Shown: positions 31,262 to 40,330 of the stretch, in pieces
Numbering within the stretch: position 1 is the stretch's first letter
Layout of the letters: each line of letters starts with the position of its first letter
Source: Microcaldota archaeon
Lineage (GTDB): Archaea > Micrarchaeota > Micrarchaeia > Anstonellales > JAGGVH01
DNA length: 49,040 nt
Assembly: GCA_020854835.1 (NCBI GenBank)
Contig: JAHKLX010000036.1
Coordinates: 1 to 49,040, forward strand
Reading direction: 5' to 3'
Notes under the pieces: generated by a model
Database searches by the model: none
What the model was told of the DNA's origin: nothing
What the model saw: the letters and a program-made list of their open reading frames with translations, nothing else
Position numbers and translations under genes: made by a program

Positions 31262-33635
31262 CGACTGTCCTCCAATCTATATCAAGCTCCTCGCCCTCAG
31301 CCCATGAATCCTTTACCTTAAAGTCAACATCAATATAGAACTCATTGAAGTTGTGCCGAAGTGGAATTAACATGCACTTTCTGAGTACCTTAACAGCATC
31401 CATAACAAACTCTTCTTTAACAAGGTTGTACATAGCATCATGAAGCTGTAACAAAAGCTCAATATCAAACGTCAAAGAAGGAATCGTATCATAAAGTTTC
31501 TTCATTGCAACGTTTAATAAGTCTCCAACTGTTGACTGTGGTATGAAAGAATAAGCACTTCTAAATAAATCATCTCCCCAGCGATCAAGAAACTTGTGCT
31601 TTCTTCCAAGAAGATTTGTTAATGTTCTAGTTCTTCTTAACTCTTGTTGTATAGTGGTATGCCATATACCAAGAGCTGGATTAGCTCTATGATACATCTG
31701 TATATATTGTTTTGCTTGGGTCATTGATATACCAAGCCTATTCATAATAACTTTTGGCCCAGCAGAATAGTTAGTACCGTGCCTAATTGTTTTACCGATT
31801 TTACGCTGTTCAGCAGTAACTTGATCCATAGGTATACCTACCATTTGTGCATAAGTAAGCTTATGAATATCGTACTTAGCTTTCTCAGCTTTAGGTAACC
31901 CAAAAGAATCTTCAAACATTCTGATAAGCCTTTGGTCATTTATCAGGTGTGCAACTACGACAGCCTCAGCTTGTGAATAATCACTTTCAATTATCTTATA
32001 ACCTGATGGAGCTTTAAACATTTTCCTTGCTTCGTTCGGTATGTTCTGCAAATTGCCACTACCATAAGGCCTGATAATAGATTTACTTGAGCTCCAACGA
32101 CCAAAGCTTCGTTTAGTTTTCTTTGTATCTTCTTCATCATCAGATGCGGCACCTGTGATATTATAGCTCGTGTGTACTGTACCTTCTGGTGATGCTTCCA
32201 TTGTCAAGAAGTTATTGATAAGCGTTGTAGCTTTTTTGTATTCAAGAATAAGATTGAATACTGGATTATCAGGAACAAGTCTTTCTAATGTTCTTAATGC
32301 AGTAGCATCCGTTGTTATAACTCTCGGTTCGGTAACAGATTTTCTACGTTTATACTGTATTGGTAAACCAAGGTCAAAGTACAGAAGCTGTTTCATTTGT
32401 TTATGAGATTTAAAATTAATCTCCTTACCAATAATAATGTCAAGCTCAGACTTCATTTGTAATTGTCTGTTTTTCCAATACGTATACAGCTCATTTCTTT
32501 TTTCCTCGTCAATCTTAATACCTTTTAATTGCATCATAAGAGCAATAGGTATTAACCCCATCTCAAAATCAAATGTATGCCTTACATTTTGGCGGTCAAT
32601 CTCTCCATCAAGAACTCTTGATATACCAAAAGTATTAGCCGCATCAGCAGAGTTGTATACACTAGCTCCTGAATCGTGTTTCCAAGGTGGAACATTTAAA
32701 CATACAGAACCTAAAAATCCTAGATCTCGTGGCAATTCAGGCCAACAAACATGAGCTTGTATTAACGTATCTGCTTTAAGGTTTTCAACCAGTATATGAT
32801 TATTATACCACAGAACACCTATATCAAAAGCAGCATTTTGCATAATGGCTTTCTTTTGTTTCATCAATCTTGCAAAAGTCTGCCATACTTTAAGCTCGTC
32901 ATTTTCTGGTAACGCTGGCCGTCTTCCTTTTACAAAGTACAAAGATATACCGAAGGAAGGATCATGACTTAATCCTAGCTCTTCAACATGACTACCAGGT
33001 TGAATAGTTTCAATATCTACTGAAATGTCTTCCCATTCAGGATGTGCAATACATTCCTCCATGTAATCTATGAATTGCTTTGCAGTTACGTTTGGTTCTA
33101 ATGTTTGCTTCATATACCGAAGATCTGGAAAGTTACTATGTACTGCTGCCTTACGCAAATCAAGAACAGCTGGAAAGTATAGTTTCCAGTCATCGTTTAT
33201 ACTACGAGGACTATGGGTTGCTAGGACTTTTACATCTGGTACTAGCGTACTCGAAAGAACGTAACCTCTATAATTCTGTAGAGATTTTAATCCAGTGAGT
33301 GCCCATAAAGCATACATACCAAATGCTATTACTATGTTGGGTTTATGAAGAATTATTTCCTGTCGGAGCTCCTCAACCCATTTACGCAGTCTTGCAGTTG
33401 GTACGTTACACTTCTTGTCCTCGAAATATAAGCTCATTTTATCGGCAGGCGGTTGTGATCTTGCTACGTAGCCGATGTAGCACTGGTATCTTGCTATTCC
33501 TGCTTGAGATAAAATATCGTCTAATGTTTTACCTTCTCTACCGCAGAAAGGTTTACCGTACCGGCTCGCTTCAGAATCAGGCGCCTCACCAACTAGCATT
33601 ATTTTTGCATCAAGTGGGCCATCTGATCTTATCAT
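31254..33635 (-). CDS. DNA polymerase I with N-terminal uracil-DNA-glycosylase-like domain
   Basis: A 793-residue fusion. Residues 1-175 follow the family-4 uracil-DNA glycosylase fold (VGEAPDSEASRYGKPFCGREG, then THSPRS), as known for SPO1-type polymerases. Residues 195-330 are a 3'-5' exonuclease with DIET (near 205) and NAAFDIG. The family A polymerase has motif A SDYSQAEA (near 550), motif B RKIGKTIRHGTNYSAG (near 605-620) and motif C LQLHDAMYN (near 730). By ungapped alignment the E. coli Phe762 position is His and the Glu after the catalytic Asp of motif C is Ala. It is the phage replicase. GGAGG lies before the start. Confidence 0.92.
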   Translation of the reverse strand: MIRSDGPLDAKIMLVGEAPDSEASRYGKPFCGREGKTLDDILSQAGIARYQCYIGYVARSQPPADKMSLYFEDKKCNVPTARLRKWVEELRQEIILHKPNIVIAFGMYALWALTGLKSLQNYRGYVLSSTLVPDVKVLATHSPRSINDDWKLYFPAVLDLRKAAVHSNFPDLRYMKQTLEPNVTAKQFIDYMEECIAHPEWEDISVDIETIQPGSHVEELGLSHDPSFGISLYFVKGRRPALPENDELKVWQTFARLMKQKKAIMQNAAFDIGVLWYNNHILVENLKADTLIQAHVCWPELPRDLGFLGSVCLNVPPWKHDSGASVYNSADAANTFGISRVLDGEIDRQNVRHTFDFEMGLIPIALMMQLKGIKIDEEKRNELYTYWKNRQLQMKSELDIIIGKEINFKSHKQMKQLLYFDLGLPIQYKRRKSVTEPRVITTDATALRTLERLVPDNPVFNLILEYKKATTLINNFLTMEASPEGTVHTSYNITGAASDDEEDTKKTKRSFGRWSSSKSIIRPYGSGNLQNIPNEARKMFKAPSGYKIIESDYSQAEAVVVAHLINDQRLIRMFEDSFGLPKAEKAKYDIHKLTYAQMVGIPMDQVTAEQRKIGKTIRHGTNYSAGPKVIMNRLGISMTQAKQYIQMYHRANPALGIWHTTIQQELRRTRTLTNLLGRKHKFLDRWGDDLFRSAYSFIPQSTVGDLLNVAMKKLYDTIPSLTFDIELLLQLHDAMYNLVKEEFVMDAVKVLRKCMLIPLRHNFNEFYIDVDFKVKDSWAEGEELDIDWRTVDV

Positions 33636-33949
33636 GTAATTATCCTCCTACTCGGTGTCCATATAATCTGGCTTGTGTCAACCTCATTAAAATCAAAGTT
33701 GTTAATACCAGGAGGGACAACAGCAATATCATCTGAAAATTGATTAGGTTTTAATAATTGGCAGTTCTTTTTATCAACAATACCTTTTCGCAATTCATCA
33801 TTTGTCTGTTTTGATTTAAACCGTACCACCTTTCCTGTAGCTGCTGCTTTGTTAATAGCTTCTTGTATATTCCATATCTGCTCATATACAGTATCAGGTG
33901 CTGGGTCTTTGCTCAGTGATGTTTTCATCTTTGGGTTCTTGTCCGTCAT
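33632..33949 (-). CDS. Hypothetical protein ahead of the polymerase
   Basis: A 105-residue protein starting inside the 3' end of the ParB/methyltransferase gene, with GGGAGGAG upstream. Its stop overlaps the polymerase start by four bases. It has a helical segment (QIWNIQEAINKAAATGKVVRFKSKQ) and a Pro-rich, probably extended C-terminus. No family was recognised. A copy of the dispersed 19-bp motif stands 15 bases before its start codon. Confidence 0.55.
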   Translation of the reverse strand: MTDKNPKMKTSLSKDPAPDTVYEQIWNIQEAINKAAATGKVVRFKSKQTNDELRKGIVDKKNCQLLKPNQFSDDIAVVPPGINNFDFNEVDTSQIIWTPSRRIIT

Positions 33950-35306
33950 TGTCTCCTCCCGTGGTCAATTTTTGACTTTTCTGGTTTGTTTCATGATACT
34001 TTACCATACGAGCCAAAGCTGTTGCATACGAATCAGCAGCAATATCACAACCAATAGCAAACAGTTTCATTTCATTTGCTGCTTCTATTGAAGAACCACT
34101 ACCCATGCAAGGATCATATAAATATCCTCCAGGTAATGTTGTTCTTTCTATAAGCTCCTTCAATAGTGGTATAGGCTTTTCTGCAGAGTGTAATCTCTTT
34201 GAAGGTAAAACAGGATCACACTGAATAAGATCTGGCCTACCCTCAGCCTTTAATGTAGCCGATGGCATTCGTGCAAACAGAATCATTTCATATACAGCAC
34301 TGAACCACAGATGAGGATTATTATTCTGTCCTGTTTCTCTCTTCCACCAGATTATTGGGCGCTCTGCACAATTCCATCCTGTTTTGTTAAACATTTCTTT
34401 TAAAGTCCAGAAGTGTGACGACGCACAGAACACATACGCATGCCCAGTTTCTTTGCAGAATCTTGCTGATTCTTTTGCAATTGTCTGGCAAAGCTCCATT
34501 GCCTTTTCAGCGGAATCCTCGTACTTAATACCGGATGTTGTAAGATTACCACCAGTTACACCTCCAATAGAAATTGCCGTACTGTCTATATTGATACCAT
34601 AGATAGGATCAACCAATAACAAGTCAATTGAGTTGTCAGGTATACCTTTCATATGATCCATAGCATCTCTATTTACAAGCACGAATTCGTTTGTAAGCTT
34701 AACTGTTTCTTCATACTTAGCAACAGCATCAAGGTTTTGTGATACCCTTTGTAATCCTTTATAAGCTTTCTTTATGTGAGATTTTTTCTTTGCTTGAGCT
34801 AGTTCTGGAAACTGGTCAAGCGCTTCCGCCAATTGCATAGCTTCTATTATATATCCTTTTGATTTACCAACAACCTCAGCTGCGTCTTCGAGCGTAAATC
34901 CAGTACCACCGCCCGCAACGCCCTGTCTTGGTTTACCGAGCCTCTTTTGCTTTAGCTCAACCAGATCACGAATAGCGTAGGTTTCTTCAGCAGGTGTGAG
35001 ACTTTTACGCTGTATATTTTCTTCCAGTTCTAATTCTCTCATCAATACTGGATCAACCGTATCTTTATAGCATACACGGACATTTATACCTGCAAGCATA
35101 CAAGCTGCTAATCGTCGTCCGCCATAGATCAACTCGCCTTCTCTGTTAATAACAACTGGCTGTAGTTGTCCAAAGGTTTTTATTGATTCCACCATTTTCT
35201 TAATATCGCCCATATCTTTTCTGTGCCTTGGCAGTTCTTTGCTCAACTTAATTTCTGTGGGGTTCATTTCAAAGATCTGGGCTTCATCAACAATAATATT
35301 TTTCAT
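33894..35306 (-). CDS. ParB-domain / DNA methyltransferase fusion
   Basis: A 470-residue fusion. Residues about 15-115 are a ParB/Sulfiredoxin-type domain (LSKELPRHRKDMGDIKKMVE, GGRRLAACMLAG, EENIQRKSLTPAEE), followed by a helix-turn-helix (FTLEDAAEVVGKSKGYI). Residues 195-455 are an N6-adenine or N4-cytosine methyltransferase with LLLVDPIYGIN (a DPPY variant) and YDPCMGSGSS, the AdoMet-binding motif. Such fusions are frequent in phages and may protect viral DNA from restriction or regulate genes. The methylated sequence cannot be read from the protein. It overlaps the next gene by 56 bases. Confidence 0.85.
   Translation of the reverse strand: MKNIIVDEAQIFEMNPTEIKLSKELPRHRKDMGDIKKMVESIKTFGQLQPVVINREGELIYGGRRLAACMLAGINVRVCYKDTVDPVLMRELELEENIQRKSLTPAEETYAIRDLVELKQKRLGKPRQGVAGGGTGFTLEDAAEVVGKSKGYIIEAMQLAEALDQFPELAQAKKKSHIKKAYKGLQRVSQNLDAVAKYEETVKLTNEFVLVNRDAMDHMKGIPDNSIDLLLVDPIYGINIDSTAISIGGVTGGNLTTSGIKYEDSAEKAMELCQTIAKESARFCKETGHAYVFCASSHFWTLKEMFNKTGWNCAERPIIWWKRETGQNNNPHLWFSAVYEMILFARMPSATLKAEGRPDLIQCDPVLPSKRLHSAEKPIPLLKELIERTTLPGGYLYDPCMGSGSSIEAANEMKLFAIGCDIAADSYATALARMVKYHETNQKSQKLTTGGDNDGQEPKDENITEQRPST
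33964..33982. repeat. Dispersed 19-bp motif, copy 3
   Basis: GTCAA-TTT-TTGAC-TTTTCT on the plus strand. It lies in the last codons of the ParB/methyltransferase gene (encoding NQKSQKLTT) and directly upstream of the ribosome binding site of the next leftward gene. Confidence 0.85.
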
Positions 35307-35309
35307 GTT

Positions 35310-35600
35310 TTACTCCTCGTCATAGTCATCATCAAGAAGTACAGTATCATCTGTATCATCATCAATAGATTCTCGTAGTGCTATAATATCTTTTTGTTTG
35401 ATACCAAGCAACTTTGCCACAGCCTTTTCTTTTTCTGTAAGTTTTGGTTTAGCAGGAGTAGATGAAGAGGGTTTCTTTCTAAAAGACTTAGCTGGTTTTT
35501 CCATATCTTTTGCTCGTAGTAAGCGATACGATGCTATATATAAAGCCTGTGCTTCAGGTGATGCCGTACCAAAGTTCTCATATAAGTCTTCAAGTCGCAT
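35310..35600 (-). CDS. Small charged hypothetical protein
   Basis: A 96-residue protein; the ATG at 35600 has AAAGGAG eight bases upstream, whereas an earlier in-frame ATG does not. It has a short helical start (MRLEDLYENFG..SPEAQALYIASYRLLRAKD), a Lys/Pro/Ser linker and a very acidic C-terminus (SIDDDTDDTVLLDDDYDEE), reminiscent of tails that contact DNA-binding proteins. Located between the SSB-like gene and the methyltransferase, it may assist replication. No family is recognised. Confidence 0.55.
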   Translation of the reverse strand: MRLEDLYENFGTASPEAQALYIASYRLLRAKDMEKPAKSFRKKPSSSTPAKPKLTEKEKAVAKLLGIKQKDIIALRESIDDDTDDTVLLDDDYDEE

Positions 35601-35656
35601 TGGTGGCTCCTTTATAGGCAGGGAAAGCACTATACTCTCCCTGCCTTGTGTTAGAG

Positions 35657-36151
35657 TTAGATACTAGACTGATAACACCGATCAACCTGATTTCTAAATT
35701 GTCCTTGATACTCACTAATAGAAACATCAACATCCATTATGAGGCCGACCCATATCTGCTCAGCAATAGACTGTGCAATGATCTGAGCCGTAGACATATC
35801 AAGACCAAGCTCGTCCTGAAATTCTTTAAGCGCATTAATCTTCCATTGACGCTTAGTCATGTTGCCGCTTTTTGTACGAACTGATTCGTCCCCAGGTTTG
35901 GGAAGCCAGCTTCTGTACTGAACAATAGTGCCATCAATCGGTGTCTCTCCGTCATTCAAGACTCCACCGTTTTCCTGCAAGCATATGTCCCAGACAATAG
36001 CCATCATATCAAGGTCTGCTTTGACTCCTGCAACAGCGCCATGATACCTGCCTTTAGGAACGAGAGGGACAGGTTTGTACTCGTCATTTACATTGAAGTC
36101 CAAGTTTGCAATACCTGCCGGATTATCAAACTGATCGTTATACTCTTCCAT
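35657..36151 (-). CDS. Single-stranded DNA-binding-like protein
   Basis: A 164-residue protein with an N-terminal NLDFNVNDEYKPVPLVPKGRYHGAVAGV segment that looks like the first strands of an OB fold, followed by AIVWDICLQENGG and a helical end with a QDELGLDMS segment. Similar proteins sit beside Sak4-like recombinases in many phages and act as single-strand binding partners. Here it follows the Sak4-like gene by 12 bases and has AAGGAG upstream. The assignment relies on fold pattern and context. Confidence 0.55.
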   Translation of the reverse strand: MEEYNDQFDNPAGIANLDFNVNDEYKPVPLVPKGRYHGAVAGVKADLDMMAIVWDICLQENGGVLNDGETPIDGTIVQYRSWLPKPGDESVRTKSGNMTKRQWKINALKEFQDELGLDMSTAQIIAQSIAEQIWVGLIMDVDVSISEYQGQFRNQVDRCYQSSI

Positions 36152-36163
36152 TGTACATTCTCC

Positions 36164-36919
36164 TTATTTGTTTTGTTGTAATAAAGGTTTCTTTGTTTTT
36201 ACTTTCTTACCAGTTATATATGCCATAACCTCTGCATAGTCGTTCTCGATAAGATCTGGTAGTATTCTTCCTTTCCCACTTAATCGACTCCGACCGTGGT
36301 TATGTCCAAGAGGAACTGTTTGGACATACCACTTAGTTTCTCCGCCTGCCTCCTTTCTATAAGTATGGTAATACACTTCATCAAAATAAGACGGCACATC
36401 AATAGATAATTTGCCAGTAAGACTTGGCCCGACACCTATGACTTGACCGTTCTCATTCTTTTCAAAATCTAAGTGCGCTATAAGCACAAGATTACACGGC
36501 AAGTTTATCAACTGCCTTAGTTTACCTTCCATTAGATTCTTTACCATCTGATAATGAACATTCCAGATTGGGCCGTTTGTTTGGCTTCTCTTTGGGTCAA
36601 TCTGTAACGCCTTTTCCATGCAGACATCTTCCATAGCAGAAAGATTATCTACCACTACTGTTTTATAAAGTCCTTCTTTTGTTGCTTGCTTAATTTTGTT
36701 GAAGTCTTGTTCGTATCTTCCCCATCCAAGAGATGATAGCTCGTACTGTTCATAATCAAAATCAAGGCCTCTGTACGACAGAATTTCTTTTCCGAAGTCA
36801 AAGATAAATCCTGGAGTCGGGAAGGTAGAAGCAAATATGCTTTTGCCTGTACCACTTTCTCCAACAGACATGACTTTAAGAAATTCCGTATCTATTGTTA
36901 CGTCTTTAGCTGATGGCAT
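36164..36919 (-). CDS. Sak4-like RecA-fold ATPase
   Basis: A 251-residue P-loop ATPase with Walker A GESGTGKS (20-27) followed by FASTFPTPGFIFDFG, and Walker B TVVVDNLSAM (87-96). It matches the AAA_24/Sak4 single-strand annealing and strand-invasion ATPases of phages. It lacks the large C-terminal domain of RecA. It would promote recombination-dependent replication together with the SSB-like protein. AGGAAGTGATATA precedes the start, and the SSB-like gene follows directly. Confidence 0.8.
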   Translation of the reverse strand: MPSAKDVTIDTEFLKVMSVGESGTGKSIFASTFPTPGFIFDFGKEILSYRGLDFDYEQYELSSLGWGRYEQDFNKIKQATKEGLYKTVVVDNLSAMEDVCMEKALQIDPKRSQTNGPIWNVHYQMVKNLMEGKLRQLINLPCNLVLIAHLDFEKNENGQVIGVGPSLTGKLSIDVPSYFDEVYYHTYRKEAGGETKWYVQTVPLGHNHGRSRLSGKGRILPDLIENDYAEVMAYITGKKVKTKKPLLQQNK

Positions 36920-36946
36920 TATATCACTTCCTTTCGTATTAAGTAA

Positions 36947-37966
36947 TCACGCCGGCTCTAAATTATCCTCAAAACACTTTTTGGCTACGAGCCATTGGTC
37001 ATCATGGTTCCTTGGATTACGAGCAATCATGTCTCCTTCCTTCGGACTGCCGTTCTGAATGTCTGCTTCTGAGATGTTAATGTGAGATACATCTTCTCCC
37101 GTTATATACGGTCTCATCTCTCTGAATCCCTTCCATCTGTATTGTTTCCATTCGTTCATATTCTTGCTCATTCGGCTATTGCCAGGAATCCATGAAGCAA
37201 GCATTTCATCGGCGAATGGATCGGTTAATGTCTTAAACTTTTCTTCCGTCATAACACCAGATTCAACAGTATCAGCAAGAGGTAAACCGCACTCTATGTT
37301 TATCATTGCCATTTTGCTATTACCAACAGAGGCAAGGACATATTCATTCATTCCTGATCGTGTCTTACGTGTAAAGTGATCGCCAATAGTGATAACAGAA
37401 TAGTCAAACGGTGTCTTGATAAATTTCTGTGCCTCCTCAAGAGACATAAAATATGTAACTTCTTTGGGTCTTCGCCCAAGAGATAGGTCATATTTCTCTG
37501 TCATTGCTTTTCTGGCTGTTACAGATGCCAAATACCATTTACCACCTTCATATCTGGTATACTTCTTTAAAACTTTATACAATCCCTCTGGAGGGTCCCA
37601 CTTCTTTTCCTTGGATTTGTCCCAAGGAAGGTTGGCAATAACTTTTGCGTACATAGCCTTTTCTTCTGGTGTTGTAGCATGTACCCACATTTTATAAGGT
37701 GATCCATCCACTGAACAGTGTTTTGCCTTAAGCCATGTAACCGGACAGTTCTTACAGCTATCGCATGCAATACAGGCAAAACAACAAGACAGACTTTCTT
37801 TAAGAATTCCGGTTTCATCTTTGTAATCTGCCTTCCCCATATTGGGTGTTTCAGCAAACCAATTCCAGAGTTTTCTATGTTCTTCCTCAAAATTTACACC
37901 TGCATCAAGCGCATTATAGAACAATTCTATATTACTTGAATCTATACATACATCACTATAGATCAT
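36947..37966 (-). CDS. Cys-cluster protein of unknown function
   Basis: A 339-residue protein from the ATG at 37966, which has GGAGGG four bases upstream; an ATG at 37981 precedes that site. Near residues 55-110 it has a Cys array (SCCFACIACDSCKNCPVTWLKAKHC) followed by W..A....EK.....IANLPW, a domain repeated in shorter form in the gene at 43903-44250. The C-terminal two thirds form a mixed domain with GLYKVLKKYTRYEGGKWYLASV. The array could hold zinc or an iron-sulphur cluster. The function is unknown; it sits beside the Sak4-like gene. Confidence 0.6.
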   Translation of the reverse strand: MIYSDVCIDSSNIELFYNALDAGVNFEEEHRKLWNWFAETPNMGKADYKDETGILKESLSCCFACIACDSCKNCPVTWLKAKHCSVDGSPYKMWVHATTPEEKAMYAKVIANLPWDKSKEKKWDPPEGLYKVLKKYTRYEGGKWYLASVTARKAMTEKYDLSLGRRPKEVTYFMSLEEAQKFIKTPFDYSVITIGDHFTRKTRSGMNEYVLASVGNSKMAMINIECGLPLADTVESGVMTEEKFKTLTDPFADEMLASWIPGNSRMSKNMNEWKQYRWKGFREMRPYITGEDVSHINISEADIQNGSPKEGDMIARNPRNHDDQWLVAKKCFEDNLEPA

Positions 37967-37981
37967 TTTGCCCTCCTTCAT

Positions 37982-38299
37982 TTATATTGTACCAGTTTTT
38001 ATTTTGAGTATTTCCTCCGCAGTAGGTTTAAGTTTATAAAAGGCCATACACGCAAAGTGAGAAATCTTTGCCATATCTCTCAGCGTTTCGAGCCTACCAC
38101 GTCTATTAGTTTCAAACCTGTTAACATAGCGTTCGATGCAGTCAATACATTTCTTTGCTGACCACTCTTGAACTGGATCATCAGGGGCATCGCCATACTG
38201 TTTAACTGTATACTCTTCTATGTGCTCGATTACTATCGTACAGAAATCAATGAATTCTTCGCAGCGATTAGACCATGTATAAGTAGTATCGTCAATCAT
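37982..38299 (-). CDS. Conserved phage hypothetical protein
   Basis: A 105-residue helical protein of a pattern I recognise from many phages: FCTIVIEHIEEYTVKQYGDAPDDPVQEW, then CIDCIERYVNRFETNRRGR, then KISHFACMAFYKL. No function is known. It follows the MazG-like gene and precedes the Cys-cluster protein, with about 15-base gaps. AGGAGG lies upstream of the start. Confidence 0.65.
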   Translation of the reverse strand: MIDDTTYTWSNRCEEFIDFCTIVIEHIEEYTVKQYGDAPDDPVQEWSAKKCIDCIERYVNRFETNRRGRLETLRDMAKISHFACMAFYKLKPTAEEILKIKTGTI

Positions 38300-38308
38300 A
38301 GTTACCTC

Positions 38309-38644
38309 CTATGCTTTCTTATTCCCATGCCTGTAAGGTCTTGTTCTGTTATAGGCAAGTTTTAAGTGTAAAGCCTTTTCAAGTGGTATACTATAGAACT
38401 CACATGCATCAGCAATGCGTATCAATACATCTGCCAATTCTACTGCAATGCCTTCAGGCTTATTGCTTTCATTACGAATTTCTGAAAACTGGTGCCCGTT
38501 TCTGTATTCTTCCCAAGCTTCTGATAACTCAGCGTGGATATTGGTCATAACATCTCCAAAGGATCTGTCTGCAGTTTTATCCCACCAGCCTTTACTTAAC
38601 GCTGTTGCATATGATTCATCTAGTAATTCCCGAATTGTTAGCAT
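38309..38644 (-). CDS. MazG-like nucleotide pyrophosphohydrolase
   Basis: A 111-residue all-alpha NTP pyrophosphatase. ELSEAWEEYRNG (near 38-49) and VELADVLIRIADACE (near 68-82) supply the Glu/Glu and Glu/Asp metal ligands of the MazG fold. Phage MazG-like enzymes clean or rebalance nucleotide pools or lower (p)ppGpp. It lies in the replication operon next to an HD hydrolase, which fits nucleotide metabolism. The length is that of single-domain members. The substrate cannot be told. Confidence 0.8.
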   Translation of the reverse strand: MLTIRELLDESYATALSKGWWDKTADRSFGDVMTNIHAELSEAWEEYRNGHQFSEIRNESNKPEGIAVELADVLIRIADACEFYSIPLEKALHLKLAYNRTRPYRHGNKKA

Positions 38645-38645
38645 A

Positions 38646-39344
38646 TTACTTTTTCCTTTCTATCATGAATGACGCTTCCATATCAGCTATTTGTAGCATA
38701 CTTACAAGAGGATTGTCATTGATTGCTTGATGATACGGAATAGACTGAAATGGAGACTGTGTATTGAGATCTGAATAACCCATATGCCACCGTATTGCCT
38801 GAGCTTCTGCTGTAGTTAATCTTATAAAGGCACATGCGATGAACAAAGATTTCTCACCATGTCCAAGAGGATTACCGTCAGCTATTTCATATGATGGGCT
38901 GTACGGAGGCAATTCCATACCTGGTTTATATCTTTTTGTAAGAAAATCTATCAGTGTACTAGCATAGCCCTTATCGACCATTGCCGGAGGCTGTAGTCTA
39001 TGTTTAGCAAGAAGTGAAGTTAAATATCTTTTTTGTGGTTCAGTTGGTTCATCATGAGATGGTACATAAAAATTAATCTTACAGAAGTCGTGGCATATCG
39101 CTGCTATTTTCACGCTATCTCCTGAGGTTACATACTCATATTCTGCATTAAGTCTTTCTGCAACTTTTAAAACATGTAGCGTGTGGAGTGCTAACCCACC
39201 TTCACAAGCGAGATGGTACTTAGCACTAGCCGGTGCAGTAAAGAAATCAGATTCGTTAAGGTATCTGACAAGGTTTTCCATACCGTCACGTCTAACTGTT
39301 TTTAAAGCTGTTTCAATGTAGTCACGTACTTGTTCTCTGTCCAT
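38646..39344 (-). CDS. HD-domain hydrolase
   Basis: A 232-residue metal-dependent phosphohydrolase. The ligands are seen as YHLACEGGLALHTLHVL (His44, His54) and the HD pair in IAAICHDFCKI (His85, Asp86); a further His and Asp occur in RWHMGYSD near 190. The HGGL.HTLHV arrangement resembles YhaM-type exoribonucleases and phage dNTPases. It could degrade nucleotides or nucleic acids; together with MazG it suggests pool remodelling. AAAGGAG lies before the start, and its end adjoins the MazG-like gene. Confidence 0.75.
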   Translation of the reverse strand: MDREQVRDYIETALKTVRRDGMENLVRYLNESDFFTAPASAKYHLACEGGLALHTLHVLKVAERLNAEYEYVTSGDSVKIAAICHDFCKINFYVPSHDEPTEPQKRYLTSLLAKHRLQPPAMVDKGYASTLIDFLTKRYKPGMELPPYSPSYEIADGNPLGHGEKSLFIACAFIRLTTAEAQAIRWHMGYSDLNTQSPFQSIPYHQAINDNPLVSMLQIADMEASFMIERKK

Positions 39345-39382
39345 ACGTTTCTCCTTTATAGTTTTCTAATTCCTTTATAAAC

Positions 39383-40318
39383 CTACTGCTCATCCAAAAC
39401 ATCCCAAGGTTCAACATGAAACCCTACAAGACTAAGCTCTTCGAATGGTCTATGCTGTTGACATAAAGGAAGGTATGCACACTGTCCGTACCTATAACAA
39501 TCAAAACTTTGCGGATAAAAACCAGTCTTTTCTGCATCCAGTATTTCTTTGCATGTTAAAAGGAACATAAATTTCCATGCTTGTATATCACCCTCAGTAT
39601 ATATCTGCGGTACACGTCTGAAATTAAAACCTACCTTGCCGTACTCCCCAGTCTTTGGTGACTTACGAGCGGACATTGCGAGGTAAGATAATAAACAACC
39701 TTCAGCTACAAAGTTAAATACTTTATTACCTACGTAGGAATAACCTATAAGCTGAGGGCTACGATTAGCTTCCATTATAACTTTATCGAGCCACCATGAT
39801 GTTGTCTTATAGTCAAGCAACCAGTTTCGACCGTCCATTTTAATTCCCAAGTCTATCTTACCAGTGAAGTGAATCGGCGGAAGGTCTTTCATTAGATTGT
39901 ACTCGACCTCATTTTCAGGAATCATTACATGATCAAATACTTGCTCCGTCTGTAGAATTGTAATAAAATCTCGATCGCTAGCAAAATTATCAAGGTACTC
40001 TCCAAATGCATCCACCAGTGTATTGAAGTTACGGAAGTCATCTACGTAAGTACGCTTTGCAGTTTCTCTATCCCACACTTCTTTGCCACGCACGAATCCA
40101 GCCGTAATTGTTCTCATATTTTCTTCTGGTGTAGTCGGCCAGCCATTAACCAAAATATACTTATTGTACCCTTCCTGTATTCCGTGCCAGGTGGCACCGG
40201 CTCGAAGTGCTGCAGATCCAGCATCTGGTTTGAGTTCTTTAATAACAGAAAGAAAGTATTTATTTCTACATTGCTTCCAAGTATCTCGTTTACTATTGTC
40301 CAAATAAAAGGGCTCCAT
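39383..40318 (-). CDS. PD-(D/E)XK nuclease, Cas4/RecB-like
   Basis: A 311-residue nuclease. An early Cys (WKQCRNKYFLS), His in GATWHGIQEG, the acidic GKIDLGIKMDG and the catalytic WLLDYKTTS (Asp and Lys) give the RecB/Cas4 core; the C-terminal CYRYGQCAYLPLC adds three Cys, which with the N-terminal Cys makes the typical 4Fe-4S staple. Phage members process DNA ends for recombination. It begins after AGGAGG and lies close to the PnuC-like gene. Full length for the family. Confidence 0.82.
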   Translation of the reverse strand: MEPFYLDNSKRDTWKQCRNKYFLSVIKELKPDAGSAALRAGATWHGIQEGYNKYILVNGWPTTPEENMRTITAGFVRGKEVWDRETAKRTYVDDFRNFNTLVDAFGEYLDNFASDRDFITILQTEQVFDHVMIPENEVEYNLMKDLPPIHFTGKIDLGIKMDGRNWLLDYKTTSWWLDKVIMEANRSPQLIGYSYVGNKVFNFVAEGCLLSYLAMSARKSPKTGEYGKVGFNFRRVPQIYTEGDIQAWKFMFLLTCKEILDAEKTGFYPQSFDCYRYGQCAYLPLCQQHRPFEELSLVGFHVEPWDVLDEQ

Positions 40319-40330
40319 AATATCCTCCTA

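Noticed and set aside
33299..33736. Plus-strand 145-codon frame opposite the polymerase start
   Set aside because: Antisense to the uracil-glycosylase-like domain, whose motifs prove the minus-strand frame.
38309..39344. MazG-like plus HD hydrolase as a 2-aminoadenine (Z-genome) pathway
   Set aside because: No PurZ-like synthetase was found, and the polymerase is not of the DpoZ context; both enzymes are common in ordinary phages.
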